Of a stretch of DNA of 39,104 nt, positions 1 to 8,005 are shown piece after piece. Where the stretch lies: positions 1-39,104 of the forward strand of contig NBMI01000155.1 of assembly GCA_002085445.1 (NCBI GenBank). Reading direction: 5' to 3'. The position numbers were made by a program, and so were the translations under genes. The notes under the pieces were generated by a model. It ran no database searches. It saw nothing but the letters and a program-made list of their open reading frames with translations, and was not told the DNA's origin. This DNA comes from Candidatus Parabeggiatoa sp. nov. 2. GTDB lineage: Bacteria; Pseudomonadota; Gammaproteobacteria; Beggiatoales; Beggiatoaceae. Position 1 is the first letter of the stretch, and the number at the start of each line of letters is the position of its first letter.

Positions 1-140
1 TAACGAATCCCTGTAGTTGCTTTATTATAACGAATCCCTGTAGTTGCTTTATTATAACGAATCCCTGTAGTTGCTTTATTATAACGAATCCCTGTAGTTG
101 CTTTTTAATCCGTTATTATAACGAATCCCTGTAGTTGCTT
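1..140 (-). repeat. 27-bp tandem repeat downstream of the nuclease gene
   Basis: Four head-to-tail 27-bp units start at 1, 28, 55 and 82, each with the core TAACGAATCCCTGTAGTTGC followed by an AT-rich TTTATTA. A fifth, displaced core starts at 119 and runs into the stop codon of the nuclease gene. The same core occurs in the opposite orientation in the array at 28408-28680. On the coding strand of the adjacent minus-strand gene it reads CTACAGGGATTCGTTA, the 3'-side orientation of this family. Confidence 0.95.
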
Positions 141-1492
141 CACCAGACTTCCTGAACCCATTCAGGGTGATCTATAAAAGGATTTCGATTGCGCTGCCAG
201 TTGTAAATCTTTTGATTTCTGCTTCTCTCAAAATCGCTGACCGGATCATCCTTATGCCATTGTTTAAGCGTAGAAAGCTTCCCAAACAGGGGCCCGTTGG
301 TGCCAGTATAATCAACCAATTGAAGATCAACATATCCATCTCCACCTTCATAACGAACATCCATATAAAACAACATTCTGGCGATGTCTCCTTTAACGGC
401 ATCGGGCGGTTCATAAGAATCATGATCCTTTCGACAAAGCGGTGCTTGCGGGACAATTCTTCCACCATTGTCAAAATCCAAACTGCCTCTACCACGATTG
501 ACTCTCACGTTAGTTGGTTTTAAATGGTGAAGATCGGTACCTGGCCCTTTGCGAGTGCCAAAATAACCATGCGATTTCGGCCAGACATGTTCACGATTCC
601 AGCGGTTGGCGCCTTTCCCGTTTGAGTTTTTGGATTGAACGGTTTGCCTATAGAGGAGAATAACACTGTTAGGGTTATTGGGCGCTTCATCTGTGTCTTT
701 TAAGGCATTCCAAACGGCCCAGTAAGTCAAGGCTTTATGGCCTCTGATGATTTTATTGAGTGCCGCTTTGAGTTGTTGAGCGGTTTTTCCATAGGCTGAA
801 GCATAATAAGTTCGCATGGCTTCATTAACGCGGCTCACAGAGGCCGGCTGTTCGGCCGTCATTTTGGGTTTACCACGGCTATTTCCAGCCGCGGCGTTGA
901 AGAGAGCAGCTTGTTTTTTGGAAAGAAAGCCGGGCGAAGCCCGCTTGACCGCAAAACGCGGCATATCAAAGGCCGAGTTGTTAAATTGACGGAAATGGGT
1001 TCTGACGGCAATCCGTTTTCGGTTGCGCAAAAATGCGCCTTCGTGATTATCAACGAGGGTTGAGCCTTTTTTTAAGCTGAATTTCTGATAGGTTTTGTTG
1101 ATAATGAGGCGGTTTTTACTGTTAATATAGATAACGTTGCTGGCTAACGAAACACCAAAGTACTTTTCAAAAGCACTTTTGGAGTCATTTCTAGCAACGA
1201 TAACAAAGCCTTTGGCAGGTATCGTGCCTTCCAGTTGAGTGGTTGTGGTTGCGCCGGCTGATTGAGAATGGCTTCTGATTTCTTCAAGCAGCCAACCGGA
1301 AAGCGGGACATCCTGAGAGCCGGCATTAAAGAGCTCAACAAATTCAGCCCGGTAACGTTTTGAATCAGCGATTTCGGTGATGTAAACGCCGTCAGTGTTG
1401 TTCATGTTATTGTCACCACCGATAACCGGCGTTGTATAACCCGTCAGCCATAACGGCGAGATGGTTAGAATAATGGGTAACCCTTTTTTCAT
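140..1492 (-). CDS. Secreted lamin-tail-domain endonuclease I family nuclease
   Basis: Probably an exported, non-specific DNase/RNase of the endonuclease I (EndA/NucM) family, 450 aa. Residues 1-22 form a signal peptide (MKK, then a hydrophobic stretch). Residues about 36-130 resemble a lamin-tail domain (ITEI...AEFVELFNAG...LSGWLLEE), common on secreted nucleases. The C-terminal half has the beta-beta-alpha-Me motif NREHVWPKS (catalytic H302) followed by TDLHHLKPTN. The start at 1492 is preceded by AGGAG about 6 nt upstream and opens the signal peptide. A longer reading to 1696 only translates an upstream repeat element. A role in nutrient scavenging or biofilm DNA turnover is inferred. The gene stands alone, with repeats on both sides. 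Confidence 0.85.
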   Translation of the reverse strand: MKKGLPIILTISPLWLTGYTTPVIGGDNNMNNTDGVYITEIADSKRYRAEFVELFNAGSQDVPLSGWLLEEIRSHSQSAGATTTTQLEGTIPAKGFVIVARNDSKSAFEKYFGVSLASNVIYINSKNRLIINKTYQKFSLKKGSTLVDNHEGAFLRNRKRIAVRTHFRQFNNSAFDMPRFAVKRASPGFLSKKQAALFNAAAGNSRGKPKMTAEQPASVSRVNEAMRTYYASAYGKTAQQLKAALNKIIRGHKALTYWAVWNALKDTDEAPNNPNSVILLYRQTVQSKNSNGKGANRWNREHVWPKSHGYFGTRKGPGTDLHHLKPTNVRVNRGRGSLDFDNGGRIVPQAPLCRKDHDSYEPPDAVKGDIARMLFYMDVRYEGGDGYVDLQLVDYTGTNGPLFGKLSTLKQWHKDDPVSDFERSRNQKIYNWQRNRNPFIDHPEWVQEVW

Positions 1493-1528
1493 GTTGATTC
1501 TCCTGTTGTCTTGGAAAACACTTCTGAT

Positions 1529-1644
1529 ATTTCCAGGGGCGTTGCCCCTGGCTATATTAATCTCGCCCCGTTGGGGCTTAAAGGGAGTTAAGTTATTTTG
1601 GTTTCTGAAAAAGTTGCCTGAAAATTTGTTCCCTTCTTGAGTAT
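1529..1644 (-). repeat. About 117-bp double-hairpin element upstream of the nuclease gene
   Basis: Two GC-rich hairpins, CCAGGGGC/GCCCCTGG (1533-1551) and GCCCCGTTGGGGC (1565-1577), are joined by CTATATTAATCTC. They are followed by an AT-rich tail ending in TTGTTCCCTTCTTGAGTATA. A near-copy lies at 27391-27507 with the same orientation, also a short distance upstream of a minus-strand start codon (the PPK2 gene). The element sits 36 bp from the nuclease start, so it probably lies in the leader or promoter region. Confidence 0.85.
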
Positions 1645-1769
1645 AAACAAACCTGCCAAATTCAAGTTTGGAGTCCTTGCGTTTGGCGACTGCCAAACTC
1701 AGTCGTTGAGAATGATGCTAAAAATAATTGCTCGCCTTTAGTGGGCAGGTTCTTCGGCGAGCGTTCGCT

Positions 1770-1911
1770 TTTAGTCGCTAAAGCGACTACTACAAACGAT
1801 TAAGTCGCTAAAGCGACTACTACAAACGAGCGACTACTACAAACGATTAAGTCGCTAAAGCGACTACTACAAACGAGCGACTACTACAAACGAGCGACTA
1901 CTACAAACGAT
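1770..1911 (-). repeat. Stem-loop + TACTACAAAC repeats, 3' side of recQ
   Basis: Units have a hairpin GTCGCT-AA-AGCGAC followed by the tail TACTACAAAC, with tail-only copies between them. Read on the recQ coding strand they begin GTTTGTAGTAG and then the stem, as on the 3' side of glmM, photolyase, vapC, prlC and GT2 in this window. The array ends 73 bp from the recQ stop codon. Confidence 0.9.
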
Positions 1912-1983
1912 TACGGTGTATTAAAAGTTCAAATGGTGTCAAGTCTATTCAATTTTCCCTTTATTCCTTGCCCCTTTACCCAT

Positions 1984-4176
1984 TCACCTGTTAGCGGGTT
2001 CTTTTACTTGCCGCCAAAGATGAGATCTAACACACTTTAAAATACTATAATCATACATGCCACCAAACGCGTCAAAAACCGACTTTAAGGTGTGTTGTTC
2101 TTCTGCGGGCCTCTCTAACAGTGTGTCTTCAATCTCGTGTATTTCTTCTTCTTTTAGTTTAATGACTTGGCGCAATTCTAGTTGCCCCTCTTCAATCGCT
2201 TGGGATAGGTGATCATAAATCGTTGATGGTTTAAGTTCGCGTTGCGCCGCTATTTGCTCCACCGTTAGTCCTTGTTTAAAGGCCTCAAAAGTGATTTCGG
2301 CCGAATCGGATAGTATGATGTCCTCATTACTGGTGGGCGTTACGGCGTTTGTGGGTGATGTGTCGCCGTATTGCAAGACATGTTCATCCAACACGTTAAT
2401 AAAATTTTGACCGTAACGTTCTAATTTACGAGTGCCCACCCCCGGAATTTGCGCCAATTCTTTTAAGGTATGAGGACGCTTTAGCACCATCTCCTCCAAC
2501 GTGCTGTCATGGAAAATGACATAAGGGGGCACATTTTGTGCGAGCGCCAATTCCATACGTTTTTCGCGTAAGGCTTCCCAGAGGATTTTATCAGTGTCCG
2601 TAAACGACACCCTTGAAGAGCGGCTATATTTGTTCTGGTTTTTTTTCTGGGGCTTAATGTCTTTACGCAAGTAAAGACGCTGTTCACCGCGCAACAATGG
2701 ACGGGCGTTTTCGGACAATTGTAAACCCCTGTAACCTTCTATATCAACTGTCACAAACCCCCCAGCAATCAGTTGCCGAAAGGCGGAGTGCCATTGCTCC
2801 ATGCTCAATTCTTTGCCGATACCAAAGGTACTAACGCGATCATGCCCAAACATTTTTATGCGCTCATTCGTTTTACCTAATAACACGTCAACCAAATAAT
2901 GAACGCCAAATCGTTGCCCGGTACGATAAACACAAGACAATGCTTTTTGTGCCGCTTCAGTGCCATCCCAGGTTGCCACCGGCTCTAAACAAGTATCACA
3001 ATTTCCACAAGGGTTGGGCAAATGTTCACCAAAATAGGCTAATAAAGCTTGACGGCGGCAAGTTGTCATTTCACAATAGCCAAGTATGGATTCCAATTTA
3101 TGCCGCTCTATTCGTTTATGTTGTTCATCGGCTTCTGAACGATCTAACCATTTTTGTAACATAACCACATCTTGTAAACCATACGCCATCCACGCATTGG
3201 CCGGCAGTCCATCGCGCCCCGCCCGTCCGGTTTCCTGATAATAGGCTTCCAGACTTTTGGGCAAATCTAAATGAGCGACAAAGCGGACATTGGGTTTGTC
3301 AATACCCATGCCAAAAGCGATAGTCGCCACAATAATCACGCTCTCTTCGCGTAAAAATCGCATCTGATTGTGTTTTCGCTCTTCCTTGTCCATTCCGGCA
3401 TGATAGGGCAATGCCAGCCAACCTTGTGTGGTTAACCACGCTGCAATCTCATCCACTTTTTTGCGCGATAAACAATAAACAATGCCAGCATCGCCGCGAT
3501 GTCCTTCGTCGGTGAGAAAGTTCAACAGTTGATGACGAGCATTTTGTTTTTGTATAACGCGATAGCGAATATTCGGCCGATCAAAACCGGCGATAAACAC
3601 TTTGGCCTGTTGCAAACCTAAATGGGCAATGATATCTCGCTGCGTTGGGCCGTCGGCGGTGGCCGTGAGTGCGAGACGTGGAATAGTGGGGAAACGTTGA
3701 GGTAAAATAGATAACTGTGTGTACTCTGGTCGAAAATCATGGCCCCATTGGGACACACAATGGGCCTCATCTATGGCAAATAAAGCCAGTTGAGTGGTAT
3801 CCAGAAATTCCAAAAAGCGCGGCGTCATCAATTTTTCGGGAGCAACATAGAGCAAGTCCAATTCGCCTTGGCGTAGTTGCCCTGATACCGCACGGGCTTG
3901 ATCTCGCGTTAAACTAGAATTGAGACAAGCAGCACGAATGCCAAACTGTTGCAAGGCGCTGACTTGATCCTGCATTAAAGAAATCAAGGGCGAGATCACT
4001 ACCGCCACGCCCGGACGAATTAGGGCGGGAATTTGGTAACATAGCGATTTACCACCGCCGGTTGGCATTAACACCAGTGCCTCGCCACCGGCTAAAACAT
4101 GTTGGATGATATTTTCTTGCTCACCGCGAAAGTGTTGATAGCCAAATACGTTGCGTAATATTTCTTGGGATGTCAT
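1984..4176 (-). CDS. recQ: ATP-dependent DNA helicase RecQ
   Basis: A 3'-5' DNA helicase of the RecF recombination and repair pathway, 730 aa (E. coli RecQ is about 610). Superfamily 2 motifs are intact: MPTGGGKS with Walker K43, DEAH at 136-139, and QETGRAGRD at 314-322. The zinc-binding cysteines C373, C390, C393 and C396 (CRRQ...CGNCDTC) are followed by the RQC winged helix to about residue 500. An HRDC domain (about 528-603) contains the [12 protein letters not shown] helix-hairpin. The extra length is a C-terminal helix-turn-helix segment (about 630-670, [21 protein letters not shown]) of the type seen in long RecQ proteins. The ATG at 4176 is preceded by TAACTGA-type repeats on the coding strand. 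The gene is divergent from the histidine kinase. Confidence 0.97.
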   Translation of the reverse strand: MTSQEILRNVFGYQHFRGEQENIIQHVLAGGEALVLMPTGGGKSLCYQIPALIRPGVAVVISPLISLMQDQVSALQQFGIRAACLNSSLTRDQARAVSGQLRQGELDLLYVAPEKLMTPRFLEFLDTTQLALFAIDEAHCVSQWGHDFRPEYTQLSILPQRFPTIPRLALTATADGPTQRDIIAHLGLQQAKVFIAGFDRPNIRYRVIQKQNARHQLLNFLTDEGHRGDAGIVYCLSRKKVDEIAAWLTTQGWLALPYHAGMDKEERKHNQMRFLREESVIIVATIAFGMGIDKPNVRFVAHLDLPKSLEAYYQETGRAGRDGLPANAWMAYGLQDVVMLQKWLDRSEADEQHKRIERHKLESILGYCEMTTCRRQALLAYFGEHLPNPCGNCDTCLEPVATWDGTEAAQKALSCVYRTGQRFGVHYLVDVLLGKTNERIKMFGHDRVSTFGIGKELSMEQWHSAFRQLIAGGFVTVDIEGYRGLQLSENARPLLRGEQRLYLRKDIKPQKKNQNKYSRSSRVSFTDTDKILWEALREKRMELALAQNVPPYVIFHDSTLEEMVLKRPHTLKELAQIPGVGTRKLERYGQNFINVLDEHVLQYGDTSPTNAVTPTSNEDIILSDSAEITFEAFKQGLTVEQIAAQRELKPSTIYDHLSQAIEEGQLELRQVIKLKEEEIHEIEDTLLERPAEEQHTLKSVFDAFGGMYDYSILKCVRSHLWRQVKEPANR

Positions 4177-4180
4177 TCTT

Positions 4181-4267
4181 CAGTTCTCAGTTCTTTCAGT
4201 GATCAGTTATCAGTGAACAGTTATCAGTGAACAGTGATCACTGTTTTTCTGTGATCACTGTTCACTG
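4181..4267 (-). repeat. TAACTGA-type repeats upstream of recQ
   Basis: On the recQ coding strand this reads as two exact TAACTGA copies mixed with degenerate relatives (TCACTGA, GAACTGA, TGATCACTG palindromes), ending 4 nt before the ATG. TAACTGA faces in the same direction as the gene. A better-ordered array precedes the divergent kinase gene at 4585-4605. Confidence 0.85.
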
Positions 4268-4415
4268 AGGCAACTCCAAAAAACACCAATGGGGCTTTGC
4301 ATGTGGGATTTCCCCTACATGCCACCCGATTGGATGGGGCAATCGCACTTGATGAGCCCATTTTCTCGATAATTGAAGGGTAGCAAACTGGTATATTATT
4401 ATTTGGGAGTTGCCT
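4268..4415. mobile_element. 148-bp MITE-like element
   Basis: Terminal inverted repeats AGGCAACTCCAAA (4268-4280) and TTTGGGAGTTGCCT (4402-4415) match over 13 of 14 positions. The 120 bp between them has no ORF of note. It sits inside the TGATCACTG/TAACTGA repeat block between recQ and the histidine kinase. No clear target-site duplication is visible, so calling it a non-autonomous transposon is an inference. Confidence 0.5.
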
Positions 4416-4543
4416 GATCACGGTTAATCAGTGATCACTGTTGTCGGGCTTTGAGTTTCGCCATTCGCACATCAAAAGTAGCCTTTTTTGATGTGTTTTG
4501 CAAGAGGGGAGAAGAACTATACCTTTTTGGGGAATGTGAGGAT

Positions 4544-4576
4544 AGAAATCCGATTTTTTATAAAAATCGGATTTCT
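4544..4576 (+). repeat. AT-rich hairpin upstream of histidine kinase
   Basis: A perfect 15-bp stem, AGAAATCCGATTTTT with AAAAATCGGATTTCT, encloses a 3-nt loop. Near-identical hairpins lie upstream of folP (10066-10190, degenerate) and of the AAA ATPase (14647-14680). It lies 35 bp before the kinase ATG, so it could be an attenuator-like leader or a small repeat element. Confidence 0.8.
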
Positions 4577-4584
4577 TTAACCAA

Positions 4585-4605
4585 TAACTGATAACTGATA
4601 ACTGA
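4585..4605 (+). repeat. Three perfect TAACTGA units at the kinase start
   Basis: Three head-to-tail copies end 6 nt before the ATG at 4612 and occupy the position of a Shine-Dalgarno sequence, none of which is visible. TAACTGA direct repeats near genes are, as I recall, a reported feature of marine Beggiatoaceae genomes. Confidence 0.95.
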
Positions 4606-4611
4606 AAAAAA

Positions 4612-6915
4612 ATGTTAAAAAATAAAATGGCTTATAAACTAACTCTTTATGTCCTATTAATGGGTACTTTGCTCACCTTACTAACCACATATGGGCTGTT
4701 GCATGTCTACTACAAAGACAGTCTCAATCCCGTGGTGATTTTAATCACAGGTGTGGCAAATATTGGCTTATTAGCCATACTCATTTTATGGATTGTTCAT
4801 CGAATGGTGTTTCGCCATCTCAATAAAATGGCTGACTATGCAATACGCCTTGATTCTGAACATTTAGACACGGTACTGCATTTAGATCGTCCCAGCCGTG
4901 ATGATGGTAAGGTTGATGAATTAGAACACCTCGTTAATTCTATTAATCGTCTGCGCCAGTCCTATAAAAGCATACGCGATAGCGAACAAATTACTCAGAA
5001 TTTGCTAAACACGGCGCTGATAGGGCTTGGTTTATGGCGTATTGATGGTAAGTTTGTTACCGTCAATCAGGCTTACGCGCAAATGATTGGTCGCAAAGCG
5101 TCAGAGATTAGCGTGCTTAATTATTGGGACGATGTCGTTGTAGAAGAAGAGGTTACTGCTGAAAAAGCACAATTACAAGCCTTGAAAGCCGGCGAACGCT
5201 ATGGGCCCGTAGAAAAAGAATATCGGCATAAAGATGGGTACTATGTGCCGGTGAGATTATCCGCCCTCATTATAGAAAAAGAAGGGGAATACTATGCGTG
5301 GTCTTATGTCGAGAACATGAGCGAACAAAAATGGGTAGCAACCGAATTGCAGCATGCTAAACAAAAGGCCGAGGAAGCGAATCTCGCTAAAAGCCAATTT
5401 CTTGCCAATATGAGCCATGAATTGCGTACACCCATGAATGCCATTGTCGGTTACACCGAAATGCTTGAAGAAGAAATAAAAGAAAGTGATCGCTCCCATT
5501 TGCTGCACGATGTCAAAAACGTTCATGCGGCTGCCAAACATTTACTGGGCCTCATTGATGGCATTCTTGATATTTCCAAAATCGAAGCTGGCAAAATGCA
5601 CTTATATGCAGAACGCTTTGATTTGAAAACCATGATCCAAAATACTGTCACCACAATTCTGCCCTTGATAGAGAATAAAGCGAATACCCTAAAATCAGTG
5701 TATGACAATGACTTGGGTGAGATGCACAGCGACTTGACCAAAGTGAGGCAAATTCTATTCAATCTACTCAGTAATGCCTCAAAATTTACGGAACAAGGTG
5801 TCATCACGCTAGAGGTGAAGCAACAGACGGAAGAAAACGGCGATTGGATTACCTTCTGCATCAGTGATGATGGGATTGGCATGACGCACGAACAACAAGC
5901 CAATTTATTTCAAGTCTTTACCCAAGCAGATGCCTCTACCACGCGCAAATATGGTGGAACGGGTTTAGGGTTGGCTATTACTAAACACTTTACGCAGATG
6001 CTCGGTGGCACTCTCAATGTTGAGAGTGAATTTGGTAAAGGTAGCTATTTTACGGCGCGTCTACCAAAACATCTGACGGTTCCTGAACCGCAACCCAGCA
6101 CCAAAGGTGATGAGACACAAGTTCGGGTTCCAGACTCACCGGTGGAAGGTGGGGTACTCTTAGTTATTGACGACGATGAGACGGCGCGTGAGATATTAGA
6201 AGCTTATCTGAGTAAAGTTGGCTACCAAGTGGCAGCCGCTACCAGCGGTGAAGAAGGTTTGAAATTGGCAAAAAAACTGCGTCCTGATGCCATTACCTTG
6301 GATGTGATGATGCCGGGCATGGACGGCTGGGAAGTGCTGTCTAAACTCAAGGCCGATCCAGAGTTGGCGCATATTCCGGTCCTTATGTTGACAATGATGG
6401 ATGATCAAGATATAGGTTATTCCTTGGGGGCCGCTGAATATCTGACCAAACCGGTTACCCGTTCTCAATTAATCAAGGTATTGCGTAAGTATCGCACCGA
6501 AAAAAGCCCTTGTATCGTGATGGTGGTGGAAGATGATGGTATCACTCGTGAAATGATGATACGCATGCTCCATAAAGTGGGTTGGCAAGTCATTGAGGCC
6601 GATAACGGCAAAGTCGCCTTGCAACGCTTGCAAAAAGTGAGGCCGGACTTAATTTTATTGGATTTGATGATGCCACAAATGGATGGATTTGAATTTATTA
6701 TCCATCTGCGGCAACACGAGAGCTATTCTTCGATACCGGTGGTGGTATTGACTGCTAAGGACATTGGTGTTGAAGATCGTCTCTGGCTCAACAATCGTGT
6801 GGATACCGTGTTTCAAAAAGGTGCGTACAGTCGTGATGAATTGCTTGCCCAACTTCGGCAATTGCTGGTTGGTGCCGTTTCTAAAACCTCTTCAAAAACT
6901 GAGCAATGTGCATGA
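4612..6915 (+). CDS. Hybrid sensor histidine kinase, PAS-HisKA-HATPase-REC-REC
   Basis: Membrane-bound signalling kinase, 767 aa. Two transmembrane helices (about 10-31 and 41-66) enclose only a short periplasmic loop, so sensing is probably cytoplasmic or within the membrane. A linker leads to a PAS domain (about 127-240). HisKA carries SHELRTP with the phosphoacceptor H269. The ATPase has NLLSNASKFT (from N384), DDGIGM (about 419) and GGTGLGL (about 447). Two receiver domains follow with phosphoacceptor D564 (LDVMMPGMDGW) and D684 (LDLMMPQMDGF). There is no Hpt domain, so a separate phosphotransfer protein or output partner is expected elsewhere. The ATG at 4612 lacks a Shine-Dalgarno and abuts TAACTGA repeats. 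A second ATG at 4630 is possible. Confidence 0.95.
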   Translation: MLKNKMAYKLTLYVLLMGTLLTLLTTYGLLHVYYKDSLNPVVILITGVANIGLLAILILWIVHRMVFRHLNKMADYAIRLDSEHLDTVLHLDRPSRDDGKVDELEHLVNSINRLRQSYKSIRDSEQITQNLLNTALIGLGLWRIDGKFVTVNQAYAQMIGRKASEISVLNYWDDVVVEEEVTAEKAQLQALKAGERYGPVEKEYRHKDGYYVPVRLSALIIEKEGEYYAWSYVENMSEQKWVATELQHAKQKAEEANLAKSQFLANMSHELRTPMNAIVGYTEMLEEEIKESDRSHLLHDVKNVHAAAKHLLGLIDGILDISKIEAGKMHLYAERFDLKTMIQNTVTTILPLIENKANTLKSVYDNDLGEMHSDLTKVRQILFNLLSNASKFTEQGVITLEVKQQTEENGDWITFCISDDGIGMTHEQQANLFQVFTQADASTTRKYGGTGLGLAITKHFTQMLGGTLNVESEFGKGSYFTARLPKHLTVPEPQPSTKGDETQVRVPDSPVEGGVLLVIDDDETAREILEAYLSKVGYQVAAATSGEEGLKLAKKLRPDAITLDVMMPGMDGWEVLSKLKADPELAHIPVLMLTMMDDQDIGYSLGAAEYLTKPVTRSQLIKVLRKYRTEKSPCIVMVVEDDGITREMMIRMLHKVGWQVIEADNGKVALQRLQKVRPDLILLDLMMPQMDGFEFIIHLRQHESYSSIPVVVLTAKDIGVEDRLWLNNRVDTVFQKGAYSRDELLAQLRQLLVGAVSKTSSKTEQCA

Positions 6916-6929
6916 GTAAAAAATACCGG

Positions 6930-7081
6930 CGTCCAAACTTTAGTTTGGCCGCTTAAAATAGTTTAACTTTTTGAGTCGCTAAAGCGACTACTACAAACCT
7001 TAAGGAAACTTTTGAGTTGCTAAAGCGACTACTACAAAACGGCGACTACTACAAAACTACAAAACGGCGACTACTACAAAC
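6930..7081 (+). repeat. Palindrome and TACTACAAAC repeats abutting the rlmE start
   Basis: A CCAAACTTTAGTTTGG palindrome (about 6934-6949) is followed by the stem-loop GTCGCT-AA-AGCGAC plus TACTACAAAC (6975-6998). Next come a variant stem (GTTGCT) and tail-only copies. The last TACTACAAAC ends at the base before the rlmE ATG, leaving no room for an ordinary ribosome binding site. Confidence 0.9.
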
Positions 7082-7711
7082 ATGAGTAAAAAGCGTTTTA
7101 GCAAAAGCAGTCAACGCTGGCTCAAAGAACATGGATCGGATGTGTATGTCAAACAGGCGGCATTGCATGGTTATCGTTCACGGGCGGTTTATAAACTCGC
7201 ACCCATTGATGCCCGTGATCGCTTGTTTTATCCCAATATGACTGTTATTGATTTAGGGGCAGCCCCCGGGGGTTGGTCACAATGGGTCAAACAGCGTTTG
7301 CATAATCAAGTGCGTTTGTTTGCCTTGGACATCTTGCCCATGGAACCGTTGCCTGGTGTTACCTTTATCCAGGGCGATTTTCGAGAGCAAGCGGTGTTGG
7401 ATAACTTGTTGAATCAATTAGGTGAACAACAGGCTAGTCTTGTAATGTCCGATATGGCACCCAATATCAGCGGTATGAAAGCCATTGATCAGCCGCGTGC
7501 TATGTTGTTGGCCGAATTAGCGAGAGACTTGGCATTTGAGGTGCTGGCCGCCGAAGGGCACTTTTTGACTAAAGTGTTTCAAGGCGAAGGTTTTGATTTT
7601 TATATTAAAGGGTTAAGGCCCTACTTTAAGCAAGTGGTCATCCGCAAACCCGAGGCCTCGCGTTCCCGTTCATCTGAAGTTTATGTGCTTGCCAAGCATT
7701 ATATTGTTTAG
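7082..7711 (+). CDS. rlmE: 23S rRNA 2'-O-methyltransferase RlmE (FtsJ)
   Basis: Methylates the 2'-O of U2552 in the A-loop of 23S rRNA during late 50S assembly, using S-adenosylmethionine. At 209 aa it equals the E. coli length and numbering, and the catalytic tetrad K38 (VYKL), D124 (SDMAPN), K164 (TKVFQG) and E199 (SEVYV) is intact. The SAM-binding loop is DLGAAPGGWSQ (57-67). It is the first gene of the conserved rlmE-ftsH-folP-glmM order. The ATG directly follows a TACTACAAAC repeat, with no Shine-Dalgarno. 294 bp separate it from the ftsH start, far more than is usual. Confidence 0.97.
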   Translation: MSKKRFSKSSQRWLKEHGSDVYVKQAALHGYRSRAVYKLAPIDARDRLFYPNMTVIDLGAAPGGWSQWVKQRLHNQVRLFALDILPMEPLPGVTFIQGDFREQAVLDNLLNQLGEQQASLVMSDMAPNISGMKAIDQPRAMLLAELARDLAFEVLAAEGHFLTKVFQGEGFDFYIKGLRPYFKQVVIRKPEASRSRSSEVYVLAKHYIV

Positions 7712-7910
7712 TCAAAAATAAATGTTCTGGTAAATTGCATAATAAATGTGGGTAAATAGGCCCTTGATTTTTTACTAGAATAGATAAATATTAAGTGATT
7801 GAAATTGATTTCAATTGAGTTATTCTGTTTATTGTCGATTTACGAGTTTACTTTGAAGCGGAAGTTACTTGGTTGCTTCGCTACGCGAGATCATTACGGC
7901 AGTCTCATTC

Positions 7911-7992
7911 ACCAATTACCAATTACCAATTACCAATTACCAATTACCAATTACCAATTACCAATCACCAATCACCAATCACCAATTACCAA
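7911..7992 (+). repeat. CAATTAC/CCAATTA heptamer array in the ftsH leader
   Basis: About 12 head-to-tail 7-bp units (CCAATTA, with three CCAATCA variants) end 13 nt before the GTG start of ftsH. Because 7 is not a multiple of 3, the array is open in all frames and translates as a PITNYQL-type peptide. This creates a false N-terminal extension if the start is called upstream. Confidence 0.95.
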
Positions 7993-8005
7993 AAGGCACA
8001 CCTCC

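Larger units (their letters stand above)
1493..1983. other. Gene-free 491 bp between nuclease and recQ
   Basis: No credible ORF. The half next to the nuclease holds the double-hairpin element (1529-1644). The half next to recQ holds several stem-loop/TACTACAAAC repeats (1770-1911). In between is only AT-rich DNA with CCAAAC/GTTTGG fragments near 1655-1700. Confidence 0.8.

Noticed and set aside
4224..4421. Minus-strand 65-codon ORF
   Set aside because: Coincides with the MITE-like element and flanking repeats, with no ribosome binding site.
7799..8005. N-terminal extension of FtsH containing [14 protein letters not shown]
   Set aside because: It is translation of the heptamer array. The family N-terminus starts at the GTG at 8006.
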